A stretch of 64,000 bases of DNA, taken from assembly GCF_037975245.1 (NCBI RefSeq), contig NC_092568.1, forward strand, positions 33,202,501 through 33,266,500. Reading direction: 5' to 3'. Shown piece by piece: positions 10,801 to 19,200 of this stretch. Source of the stretch: Apostichopus japonicus. Its lineage: Eukaryota > Echinodermata > Holothuroidea > Aspidochirotida > Stichopodidae. Below the pieces are notes generated by a model, which saw nothing but the letters and a program-made list of their open reading frames with translations, was not told the origin of the DNA and did not search any database. The first letter of the stretch is position 1; each line of letters starts with the position of its first letter. The translations under genes and the position numbers were made by a program.

Positions 10801-12465
10801 ATGTCTGGTACCAACCCTTTTGATGGCAGTTCAGTCTGCAGTGATCAGGTGGCGTGGACTCTCCCTGAGAGATCATCTGGTGTCGGGGATCTTATCCAGC
10901 TACTGGACGAGGGACAACGGAGATTCTCGGAGGGCGGTCACAGACAGGAGGGGCGCAGACTGGATGCTGCTGGGGGTACTGATGGCAGACCGGACCTTGC
11001 AGATCGAGGGGCGTCAGAGACGAGGACAAGTGAGGGATATGGTGTTTCCTCTAACTTGGAGGCGAGGAACACCTTTACTATGCAGACTGGGGATCCCCCG
11101 AGGGCTGAACATGAACTGAGGCTGGAGCCATCTGGACGTGGAGACTGGGACGAGAGACGGGACGGTGATCTCGGGTTCGGTGCTCCTGGGCACAGGCAGA
11201 TGGATGACACTTACAACAGGCGGGTTTCTGGGAATCCATTTAAGGGCCCTGAGAGGGTCAGGGACACTGTTGGCTTTAATCCAGGTGTGGGCTTACAAAC
11301 CCCAGTATGGGACTGGGCAGATGTACATGAAAGGAATGAAATGATGAACCGACCTTCGGGATGGCCGGAGGAGGGCGTGAAGGGGAGATCTCACAGGCAG
11401 GAGGGTCACTGGTGTAATACCAGGGGTAACAATAGTCCTAGCGGGACAGGAGGAGGGATGTTACGTAACGGGCAGGAGAGATGGGGGTTGTCATGCCACC
11501 CTGGTGAGGGAGTGCCTGGTAGACCTGGATACGTTGGGTATCCACCTGGTAGTATGATGGGTAACAAGGTTCCTCTAGAGACTAAATTTGCAGAGAAGCC
11601 CCCAGATAAAGTGGTGACCTATGCGCCACCATTTCCCGAATATAGGCCTCAAGTGAACAGAGTAACGGCCCCCACATACGACGGTTCAACCCCGTGGGAA
11701 GACTACGTGGTACAGTTTGAACTGATATCAGAACTGAATGGTTGGGCTGAGCAAACGAAGGCGCTACAATTAGCGGCAAGCCTACGAGGGCCGGCTCAGG
11801 CGGTGTTAAGTGACCTCGAGAGCGCAAAACGTCGTGTATTTCATTATGTTGTTGGGGCCCTTGAGCAGAGATTTGGTCAGGCGAACCAGACAGAGCTGTT
11901 CCGGACACTCCTAAGGAATAGGAGTAGGCAACCCGGTGAGACGGTATCTGAGCTTGCGCACGACACTCAGCGCCTCCTATCTAGAGCGTACCCTCACGCA
12001 TCATCTGAGATGAAGGAAACTCTTGCAAGAGAATTCTTTATTGACGCTGTAGGCGATAGTGACTTCAGGTGGAAGATTTACCAGGCGCGCCCGAAAACCT
12101 TTAACGAGGCGGTTAGCATCGCTGTTGAGCTCGAGGCTTTTGCGTTGTCGGAACAGAAGAGAGGGAACATAAAGAGAGTGAGGGCGGTAGGCGAAAGAAC
12201 GGGAAGTGTGAAAGAGGACGAAAGTCTCAAAGGGATGAGTGAAGTCTTAAGTAAGGCTGTGTCGAAGGGTTTCGCCGAGTTGACGGAAAACCTCACGAAA
12301 TTACTGCGGAAAGACACAAGGAATAACTCATATGAGGGAAAAAGGAAGAATAAGACCATAACGTGTTGGAACTGTGGGGAAGTGGGCCACGTTAGCAGAG
12401 ATTGCACGAACTCTAGAAAAGAAGAAGCATCGAAGGGAACTGAACTTCAGAAGGAAAACTGCTAG
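10801..12465 (+). CDS. gag: Gag polyprotein of the LTR retrotransposon
   Basis: A 554-residue structural protein expected to form the cytoplasmic particle that packages element RNA. The first 260 or so residues are rich in Gly, Arg and Asp/Glu and look disordered. A retrotransposon Gag-like helical core follows (about 285-430), with PTYDGSTPWEDYVVQFE and FIDAVGDSDFRWKIYQARP. A single CCHC zinc knuckle, CWNCGEVGHVSRDC, lies at about residues 522-535 and should bind nucleic acid. The ATG is 58 bases after the 5' LTR, in good context (ACGATGT). The frame ends at TAG (12463-12465), overlapping the pol frame by 22 bases. A -1 frameshift signal sits two codons before the stop. Confidence 0.95.
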   Translation: MSGTNPFDGSSVCSDQVAWTLPERSSGVGDLIQLLDEGQRRFSEGGHRQEGRRLDAAGGTDGRPDLADRGASETRTSEGYGVSSNLEARNTFTMQTGDPPRAEHELRLEPSGRGDWDERRDGDLGFGAPGHRQMDDTYNRRVSGNPFKGPERVRDTVGFNPGVGLQTPVWDWADVHERNEMMNRPSGWPEEGVKGRSHRQEGHWCNTRGNNSPSGTGGGMLRNGQERWGLSCHPGEGVPGRPGYVGYPPGSMMGNKVPLETKFAEKPPDKVVTYAPPFPEYRPQVNRVTAPTYDGSTPWEDYVVQFELISELNGWAEQTKALQLAASLRGPAQAVLSDLESAKRRVFHYVVGALEQRFGQANQTELFRTLLRNRSRQPGETVSELAHDTQRLLSRAYPHASSEMKETLAREFFIDAVGDSDFRWKIYQARPKTFNEAVSIAVELEAFALSEQKRGNIKRVRAVGERTGSVKEDESLKGMSEVLSKAVSKGFAELTENLTKLLRKDTRNNSYEGKRKNKTITCWNCGEVGHVSRDCTNSRKEEASKGTELQKENC

Positions 12466-12493
12466 GAGTTGACCTTGCGGGGCGAAGGTCAAC
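12453..12493 (+). promoter_or_regulatory. Gag-pol -1 ribosomal frameshift signal
   Basis: The heptamer G-GAA-AAC (12453-12459, split as gag codons) is a slippery site in the X-XXY-YYZ style with an imperfect first part, comparable to known G-GAU-UUA sites. After an 8-base spacer comes a perfect 9-bp stem, GTTGACCTT (12468-12476) with AAGGTCAAC (12485-12493), closing an 8-base loop. The pol frame is open from 12444 and the gag stop lies at 12463. Slippage by -1 at the heptamer would join the frames. The spacing and hairpin match the classic layout; activity is untested. Confidence 0.75.
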
Positions 12494-15400
12494 TTGTTTC
12501 CAAAATGAGCCCATAGAGTTAGCACTTTCGCGGAAGCGATTGTGGTCAGTTGGATCCAACAGTTTGTATGTAACTGGGAAGCTGGAAGGTGTTAGGGTGA
12601 ATTTCCTGGTAGACACTGGTGCTGAAGTTACTGTAATACAGACGGGAGTGTTTAGGAGGCTGACCACGGGGAAAGCTTTGCGACTGGATGAAGTTCCTTT
12701 AGATTTGGCTGCTGCTGACGGTAGGCCGCTGACATTTCTTGGAAGAGGAAATCTCCTTCTGAAAGTGGGTGAACTTGAAGTGGAGCACGAAGTTTTGGTG
12801 GCGGATATCGATGCTGATGCGCTTCTGGGCTATGACTTTTTGAAGTTGTATAACTGCACAATTGACGCTGGAGCAGGAAAGTTAACAATAGGGAAGAGGC
12901 AACTGGAGCAACTGGGTACAGATGTGGATAAATCTGTTGGAACTCGGGTTGTTGTTGCTAACACTGTAGTTGTTCCTGCTAGCAGCGAGAAAGTTGTCAT
13001 GGCGAGAACGTCTGCGCAGATGGAGATGTCGGCATGTGCAATTGTGGAGTGCAGCGAAAGCTTCTTGAGACGTCGACAGTTGATGGTGGCTAGGGCACTC
13101 GTGGACCCGTCTGAGGGAGTGATTCCTTTAAGACTGATGAATGTGACAGACCGACCAGTTACCCTTTATGAAGGAACTTCTGTCGGGCAATGCCAGCCCG
13201 TCGAACTAGTCGACAGTATCGCTTCTGAGCGGGCGAAATGCCGGACGGTGACTAAAGGGGAGAGGTCAGGTGCTAAAGGGATAATTGCGTTGGGGGAACA
13301 CCTCGAAATTCTGGCCGAAAAGAGTTGCGTCGACCTTTCGAAGGAAGAGGCGGATAGGGTAAGGCAGCTTCTTGCGGATAACGCAAATGTTTTCGCTCGA
13401 TCGAAAGAAGACCTTGGTCGTACAGACTTGGTTAAACACGAGATCGATACTGGTACTGCGAAACCCATCCGCCAGGCGCCTAGACGGCTAACTATTCATA
13501 AGAAGGCGGAAGCCGACAAAGAACTCGACAAAATGCTAAGACAAGGAGTCATCGAACCCTCAAATAGTGCCTGGTCCTCCCCGGTGGTGCTTGTGAAGAA
13601 GAAAGACGGTTCGCTTCGATATTGTATAGATTACAGGAAACTGAACAATGTGACAGAGAAGGACTCTTACCCCCTCCCCCGGATCGATGATTCCCTCGAC
13701 ACGCTGGCGGGTTCGAAGTGGTTCTCTACTCTGGACCTAGCAAGCGGGTATTGGCAGGTCGAAGTAGCCGAACAGGATCGTCCTAAGACGGCGTTTGTAA
13801 CTAACAGGGGTTTGTTTCAATTCAAGGTTCTTCCTTTCGGTCTGTGCAATGCCCCCGCAACTTTCGAACGGTTAATGGAGAGAGTTCTAAGAGGACTTCA
13901 GTGGCAGACCTGTTTACTCTATCTTGACGATGTGATTGTCTACGGAACGTCGTTTGATCAGGCTTTGAGCAGACTTACTGAAGTTTTCCAACGGCTTCGG
14001 GAAGCTAAGTTGAAGCTGAACCCATCGAAGTGTTGCTTGTTTCAGCGAGAAGTCAGTTACCTAGGGCACATTGTCTCCAGTAAAGGTATTGCGCCGAATC
14101 CTGAGAAAATTACAGCTGTTGTCGACTGGCCGACACCTTGTTCTGTGACGGAAGTTCGTAGCTTTATCGGACTTTGCTCGTACTACCGACGGTTCATTCA
14201 GGGATTTTCCAGAGTGTGTGCGCCTTTGTTCCGATTGACAGAAAAGGAAACAAAGTTTGTCTGGTGCGATGAATGCGATCTGGCTTTCAAGAAGCTAAAA
14301 CATGCTTTGACCACCAGTCCCATACTAGCCTACCCAGAAGAAAAAGGGACTTTCATTTTGGACACCGACGCCAGCAACCTAGCCTACGGATCAGTCCTCT
14401 CCCAGCGCAAGGAAGGAAACACACAAGATTGTGTAATAGCTTATTTTAGTAAGGCAATGTCGAAAGCAGAAAGGAATTACTGCGTCACAAGAAAGGAACT
14501 TTTGGCGATAGTGGCGTCGGTAAAACATTTTCACCATTATCTATATGGTGCGAAGTTTCTTATCCGTACTGATCATGGGGCTCTTCGTTGGCTGACAAAC
14601 TTTAAAAACCCAGAAGGTCAACTTGCAAGATGGCTGGAAACCCTTTCCATATACCATTATGAAATTCAGCACCGCCCGGGTAGACTACATGGTAACGCTG
14701 ACGCCATGTCCAGGAGGCCTTGTACTGATTGTCGGTTTTGCACCAACTCCGAGGCAAAGGAAGAAGTAGCAAAAACAGAGACGGGAAATATCTTTGCAAT
14801 CACTAATGCGCCCGCAACACTCTCAGACTCAGATGCTACTGGTTCACAGTCGGAGGTGGTCAATCAGAACGAAGTGTCGCCCTGGTACCACAAACACACT
14901 CAAGCTGAATTAAGAGAGATGCAATTGAACGACAACGACATCGGACCGATCCTACTATGGAAGGACGTACAGGAGTCGAGGCCTGACTGGGCGCAGGTAT
15001 CACCTGGCAGTCCTGCACTTAAAAACTATTGGGGCCAATGGGACAGGCTGAAACGTAAAGAGGGCGTGCTTTATCGGGAGCTTGAATCCGACTCTGGTAA
15101 CTCTGTAATGCTGCAGCTGATTGTACCGAAGAAATTGCAGCAGGAAATATTGACGCAGGCGCACAACCACAGGCTTTCGGGTCACCTGATGGCGAAGAAA
15201 ACGCTGGGCCGAATAAGAGATAAGTTCTACTGGAGTGGTTACCGGCGAAGTGTAGAGAACTGGTGTAGGGGTTGTGATCAGTGTGCATCGAGGAAGGGAC
15301 CGAGCAAGAAATTTAACGCAGAACTTAAACAGTACAGATCAGGTCACACAATGCAACGATGTGCTATGGACATCATGGGACCGCTGCCGAAGTCGACTCG

Positions 15401-16292
15401 TGGAAACCGCTACGTTCTCGTGATTGCCGACTATTTTACTAAATGGACAGAGGCGTATCCGATGGCTGATATGGAGGCCGAAACGGTTGCCCGACTGTTA
15501 GTAGAACAGTTTATCTGTAGGTACGGAGTGCCTGATGAATTACACACCGACCAGGGCAGGCAATTCGAGTCGGAGCTATTTCAACACATGTGTCGGTTGC
15601 TCGACATCAACAAAACAAGAACGACACCATTCCATCCTCAATCTGATGGGATGGTTGAAAGGTTTAATCGAACGTTAGCAGAGATGTTATCGGCTGTTGT
15701 CGCCAAAGACCAACTTGATTGGGATTCTTGGATTCCCTACGTGCTAATGGCCTACCGTTCGGCAGAACATGAAAGCACTGGGTTCTCCCCGGCTGAACTG
15801 ATGCTTGGGCGCAAACTGGGACTCCCACTCAGCACCACAGTCCCCCCACCACCGGACGACGTCGGAATCACTTCTACAGCCATTCCGAAATTTGTAACAG
15901 AACTAGAGGGAACTCTGTACGAAGTGCATGAACTTGCGAGAAAACGGTTGAAACTCTCTAGTGAGAAGCAGAAAAAGTTCCATGACAAGGCTGTACATAC
16001 CCATACCTATAAAGCAGGAGATATAATTTGGCTCTTGAACACCAAGAGAAAGAAAGGTGTGTCTCCCAAATTACAGAAACGATGGGACGGTCCGGGACGG
16101 GTTATCAAGAAACTAACAGATGTTGTATATCGAGTGCAGATGGGACCTAAGAAGAAACCAACCGTTGTACACCATAACCGCCTAAAACCGTATGTAGGAG
16201 ACGATCCACCATTGTGGTTACTCAAACCACTGAAAACTCAGTCTTTAACGCCCCTGGTTGTACCCACTATAGAGGAACTGCGAAAGCACTAA
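12456..16292 (+). CDS. pol: Pol polyprotein (protease, RT, RNase H, integrase), made by -1 frameshift
   Basis: Carries the enzymes for cDNA synthesis and integration. The frame is open from 12444. The first start-like codon (TTG, 12540) need not be used, because frameshifting from gag explains expression. Counting residues from 12540: aspartic protease LVDTGAEVTVI (about 23-33); reverse transcriptase with LDLASGYWQV, LPFGLCNAPATF and catalytic YLDD (about 461-464); RNase H with DTDAS (about 608) and TDHGAL; integrase with an HHCC zinc site ending in WCRGCDQC, then the catalytic triad Asp944 (MDIMGPLP), Asp1004 (HTDQG) and Glu1040 (GMVERFNRTL), i.e. D-x(59)-D-x(35)-E. A GPY/F-like module (RWDGPGRVIKK...VVYRVQ) ends the integrase; no chromodomain is evident. 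All catalytic residues are present and no internal stop occurs. Confidence 0.96.
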   Translation, partial: KLLGVDLAGRRSTCFQNEPIELALSRKRLWSVGSNSLYVTGKLEGVRVNFLVDTGAEVTVIQTGVFRRLTTGKALRLDEVPLDLAAADGRPLTFLGRGNLLLKVGELEVEHEVLVADIDADALLGYDFLKLYNCTIDAGAGKLTIGKRQLEQLGTDVDKSVGTRVVVANTVVVPASSEKVVMARTSAQMEMSACAIVECSESFLRRRQLMVARALVDPSEGVIPLRLMNVTDRPVTLYEGTSVGQCQPVELVDSIASERAKCRTVTKGERSGAKGIIALGEHLEILAEKSCVDLSKEEADRVRQLLADNANVFARSKEDLGRTDLVKHEIDTGTAKPIRQAPRRLTIHKKAEADKELDKMLRQGVIEPSNSAWSSPVVLVKKKDGSLRYCIDYRKLNNVTEKDSYPLPRIDDSLDTLAGSKWFSTLDLASGYWQVEVAEQDRPKTAFVTNRGLFQFKVLPFGLCNAPATFERLMERVLRGLQWQTCLLYLDDVIVYGTSFDQALSRLTEVFQRLREAKLKLNPSKCCLFQREVSYLGHIVSSKGIAPNPEKITAVVDWPTPCSVTEVRSFIGLCSYYRRFIQGFSRVCAPLFRLTEKETKFVWCDECDLAFKKLKHALTTSPILAYPEEKGTFILDTDASNLAYGSVLSQRKEGNTQDCVIAYFSKAMSKAERNYCVTRKELLAIVASVKHFHHYLYGAKFLIRTDHGALRWLTNFKNPEGQLARWLETLSIYHYEIQHRPGRLHGNADAMSRRPCTDCRFCTNSEAKEEVAKTETGNIFAITNAPATLSDSDATGSQSEVVNQNEVSPWYHKHTQAELREMQLNDNDIGPILLWKDVQESRPDWAQVSPGSPALKNYWGQWDRLKRKEGVLYRELESDSGNSVMLQLIVPKKLQQEILTQAHNHRLSGHLMAKKTLGRIRDKFYWSGYRRSVENWCRGCDQCASRKGPSKKFNAELKQYRSGHTMQRCAMDIMGPLPKSTRGNRYVLVIADYFTKWTEAYPMADMEAETVARLLVEQFICRYGVPDELHTDQGRQFESELFQHMCRLLDINKTRTTPFHPQSDGMVERFNRTLAEMLSAVVAKDQLDWDSWIPYVLMAYRSAEHESTGFSPAELMLGRKLGLPLSTTVPPPPDDVGITSTAIPKFVTELEGTLYEVHELARKRLKLSSEKQKKFHDKAVHTHTYKAGDIIWLLNTKRKKGVSPKLQKRWDGPGRVIKKLTDVVYRVQMGPKKKPTVVHHNRLKPYVGDDPPLWLLKPLKTQSLTPLVVPTIEELRKH

Positions 16293-16527
16293 GACAAAGA
16301 AGAAACTATCACCTCTACCACCTCTTATCCAAAAGTTATCCCCCGGGAAAACATAAACAACAGAGGGAAGTCCTAACCACCGGACGATATCCCGCTGGGG
16401 AAGATACCCTCGTAGCGCCCAACCATCGAAGGCCGTTGTTTATAAACTTCACTCATACCAACACCTCCAGAGCTATCAACACCGCAATACCATTTGCTGA
16501 CACTGTGTTAAATTGTTTTTATTTACG

Positions 16528-17130
16528 ATGTCTTCCCTGTACGACGCTGAGTACAAGTGTAAGGTGTGTAAGAGGCGCTACCCCTCTCTTACCGAACTGA
16601 AGAGACACTATAGTGAGAAGCACGGGAATGTGAAGAAAATGTTTAAGTGTGACGTATGCGACTACTCGTCGGAGAGGAAAGCGGACGTAACTCGCCATGC
16701 GAGTAACCGCCATTCAACTACAAATGCATTGGCAGGGCCTTCCACTAGTGCCGGTGAAGCGACTTCTACCGTTCCCCACCTCAAATCCCCACCGAGGCCC
16801 CAGCGGAAAACTGACGGACCAGGGTGGCCGAAGTTGTCCGAACTACTTGGGACACCGCATTCTGAACATGGATTGCCACGAACGGACGAACCACAACAGA
16901 GGGATGTTCCCCCCACCCCACATGTGTCACCTGCGAAGCGGCCTTCGACAGTCGATGGTGAGGAAAACGCACTGCGTGTTATTAAACGAGTTAAAGAAGC
17001 AGCCGACCTGAACATCGCCGAAGAAAACCTCAGCCTGCGAAATAATAACTTGAGCGAGCGAATCTCCACTGTAGTCTTGCCGAACGGACAAATTTACGTA
17101 ACGGTCGACAAATTTGAACACAAAGTTTAA
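16528..17130 (+). CDS. Third ORF of the retrotransposon: two C2H2 zinc fingers
   Basis: A 200-residue protein starting at ATG 16528 (CGATGTC), 235 bases after the pol stop and inside the element. Two tandem zinc fingers of the form C-x2-C-x12-H-x4-H lie at the N-terminus: Cys11, Cys14, His27, His32 and Cys41, Cys44, His57, His62. The middle (about 65-145) is rich in Pro/Ser/Thr and looks disordered. A basic stretch (VIKRVK) and a charged helical C-terminus follow. It has no signal peptide or membrane segment, so it is not an envelope protein. The fingers suggest DNA or RNA binding. Possible roles, all inferred, are control of LTR activity, nuclear import or target choice. It may also be a captured host gene. 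How it is translated is not obvious; splicing from the leader is one option. Confidence 0.85.
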   Translation: MSSLYDAEYKCKVCKRRYPSLTELKRHYSEKHGNVKKMFKCDVCDYSSERKADVTRHASNRHSTTNALAGPSTSAGEATSTVPHLKSPPRPQRKTDGPGWPKLSELLGTPHSEHGLPRTDEPQQRDVPPTPHVSPAKRPSTVDGEENALRVIKRVKEAADLNIAEENLSLRNNNLSERISTVVLPNGQIYVTVDKFEHKV

Positions 17131-18160
17131 AATGTAACTCACACTTTGAGAGGTGAAGCGGATAAAGCAACAAGACTACGCAAACACTTTCTCTGCCTGA
17201 AAATCGCGGTTTTATCTTACATTACTTTCGAAATTTCAGCGATACCAATACCACACAAACCACTTCTGCTCGTTTCTGTTTTAATTAGTAACCTGCACCC
17301 AGTTTGATTGTCTGTGGACCGCGGTAACTTATATTTTACGTGTTTTACTGTGGACGCTCTGCTACGGCATTTCCTTTTCACGAAGTTGAATGTTTCCTAG
17401 TTGTTCATGGACAGTTGGACACTCAAAGATTTATTGTTTTTATACTTTAACATGGACGATTTTATTACTTGTTTATGAATATTTTCCATTCATGTGTTCT
17501 GTTTGGATCGTATGCAGGTCAGTACTGTATTCCTGTTGCTAATTAGCTGATGTAGATTGTAACTTAACTTGAATTTTGTTTTATTTTGCCGTTAAATGCG
17601 AGGACGCATTTGGTTCTTTGGCGGGAAGGTGTAGTAAAATCAAAATTATCTTTCATCTTGCTGTATTTAAGCGTTGCATGGGTGACACTCAAATTGTTGT
17701 GTAGCTGTTGTTCTCTATCGTTGTTTATTTTTGTTGTCTGTCAGGTGTGGCGGAGTGGGTTAGCAGTAGTTTCTGAAAAAGATTGCGTCATAGTCAGACA
17801 CTATTGCGAAATGTATATTACCGTGCGACATTTAAGTTTTTATCATTGATTTTTCTTCTATTGAGTTTGTTTTAATCAAACAAGTTTTACTATTTTTTTC
17901 AAATTCTTTGTTTATGTTTACTTTTATACTTTTCATTTTTATTCATGTACATGCTATTTTACTTTGTTTATGTTTGTTTACTTCGTTAAGTAACATTTGA
18001 ATTTTAAGTTTGTTGTTGCATACGTAAACGTTCACTTTGCGTGTTATGCACTTGATAGGTATTCCGTTGTTTCTATTTACGACGTATTCCATTTTGATTT
18101 AGGTTACACATCTAGTTAATGTTTTAGATGGTAAGAAATGCGAGGACGCATTTGTATCTT
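17131..18160 (+). other. Retrotransposon 3' untranslated region
   Basis: About 1 kb, T-rich, with no credible ORF. It holds two copies of the hairpin AAATGCGAGGACGCATTT (17594-17611 and 18136-18153; 7-bp arms, AGGA loop). Each is followed by a similar G-rich purine stretch (GGCGGGAAGG and GGGTGGGAAGAG). The second copy directly abuts the 3' LTR. Confidence 0.8.
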
Positions 18161-18172
18161 GGGTGGGAAGAG
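18161..18172 (+). promoter_or_regulatory. Polypurine tract
   Basis: GGGTGGGAAGAG immediately before the 3' LTR (one T in twelve bases), in the position needed to prime plus-strand synthesis. A similar but displaced tract lies at about 17621-17630. Confidence 0.8.
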
Positions 18173-19200
18173 TGTTACGGGAAAACAACCTAATTTTCTC
18201 GTGTGTACGTATTTTCTATTTACCGTTATAAAATGTTTCTTACGTAACGTTTCAGCTAGGAGGTCTCTAGTTTGTGTAACTTGAGTATCAGTTTATTGCT
18301 GGCTGCGGAAGTTGGTTCTTGCTGCCGGGGCTTTATGTAAACAGTCCGGTGGACAAGGCCTCCTTTGTTCTTAGTATACGGTTAATTATTAGGGGTGCAT
18401 AGACAGTGGGGCGGGGTTAGTTCATATTCGTATAGTATTGTAGAGACCGTTGACCGGCTGTCATTGGGCTATGGCGCTTGTCAATCACACTGGCTTTTTC
18501 ATAATTGGTTAATTAAATCGTGTATAGGGTTCTACACAGTTACGGGGGTATTTATAATGTCGTGCAAGGAGCGATATTAGACATTAAGTTGCGATATATT
18601 TAGTGTAATTTGCTAGGCAGAATCTATGCCGAATTTGTATGTTGTTTTAGGGACTTAGATTATTTTTGGCTTGTGCAGAGGGTCAAGTTATGCACTCAGC
18701 AGTTGCGCTGCGTAACTGCTTGTGCCTGCATGCACTCTGCGGCTGCGCTGCGTAACTGCTTGTGCCTGCGCAAGGTCGTCGCTGCGTGGGGTTCGCGGGC
18801 TGACGAATATCATCGTTAGCTGCGCTGCGTTGTCCTTACGCTGCGTCGCCCTTGACGCAGTACCGATATTTAGCCTGCGTTGTGCCTGCGTTGTCTTGGA
18901 CGCAGCGCTTATAGTTAGCTGCGCTGCTAGGCAGCTTACATATTAGGGCTAGTTCATGTATGACGCCCTGGTTATTGTGTTTAGGTTTTATTGTTCTACT
19001 TTCTGTATATATTATCTGTTTATCATGCTTTACGAAAGATGTACGGCAGGTACATTGTTTACCTAATTATACTTTTTAAACTCTTAATGCACTGTTAGTG
19101 TACTTCTTTTCAACGGTGTCCTCGAGTCTCTTTCTACAACCCCCTTCCTCAATTGCCAACTGGGTACTTCACCATACACACCGAAGCGGAAAGCGTTACA
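18173..19200 (+). repeat. 3' long terminal repeat
   Basis: 1028 bp, same length and, as far as I could compare, the same sequence as the 5' LTR. It ends GCGTTACA, followed directly by satellite sequence GTATATACAGCG. Confidence 0.97.

Larger units (their letters stand above)
9715..19200 (+). mobile_element. Full-length Ty3/Gypsy-type LTR retrotransposon with three ORFs
   Basis: A 9486-bp element. Its two direct LTRs of 1028 bp begin TGTTACGGG and end GCGTTACA, with imperfect terminal inversion TGTTACG/TGTAACG. The order is 5' LTR, primer-binding site, gag, pol (protease, reverse transcriptase, RNase H, integrase), zinc-finger ORF, polypurine tract, 3' LTR. Integrase after RNase H is the Ty3/Gypsy (Metaviridae) order. 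It lies in the satellite: the left flank ends CACTACGTAG and the right flank begins GTATATACAGCG, against CACTACGTATATACAG in intact monomers. The target duplication is therefore short, about GTA plus one differing base. Gag and pol are both open, so the copy looks recent and potentially intact. Confidence 0.96.

Noticed and set aside
10801..11119. Alternative-frame ORFs overlapping gag
   Set aside because: Shadows of the gag frame in GC-richer sequence. No recognisable motifs.
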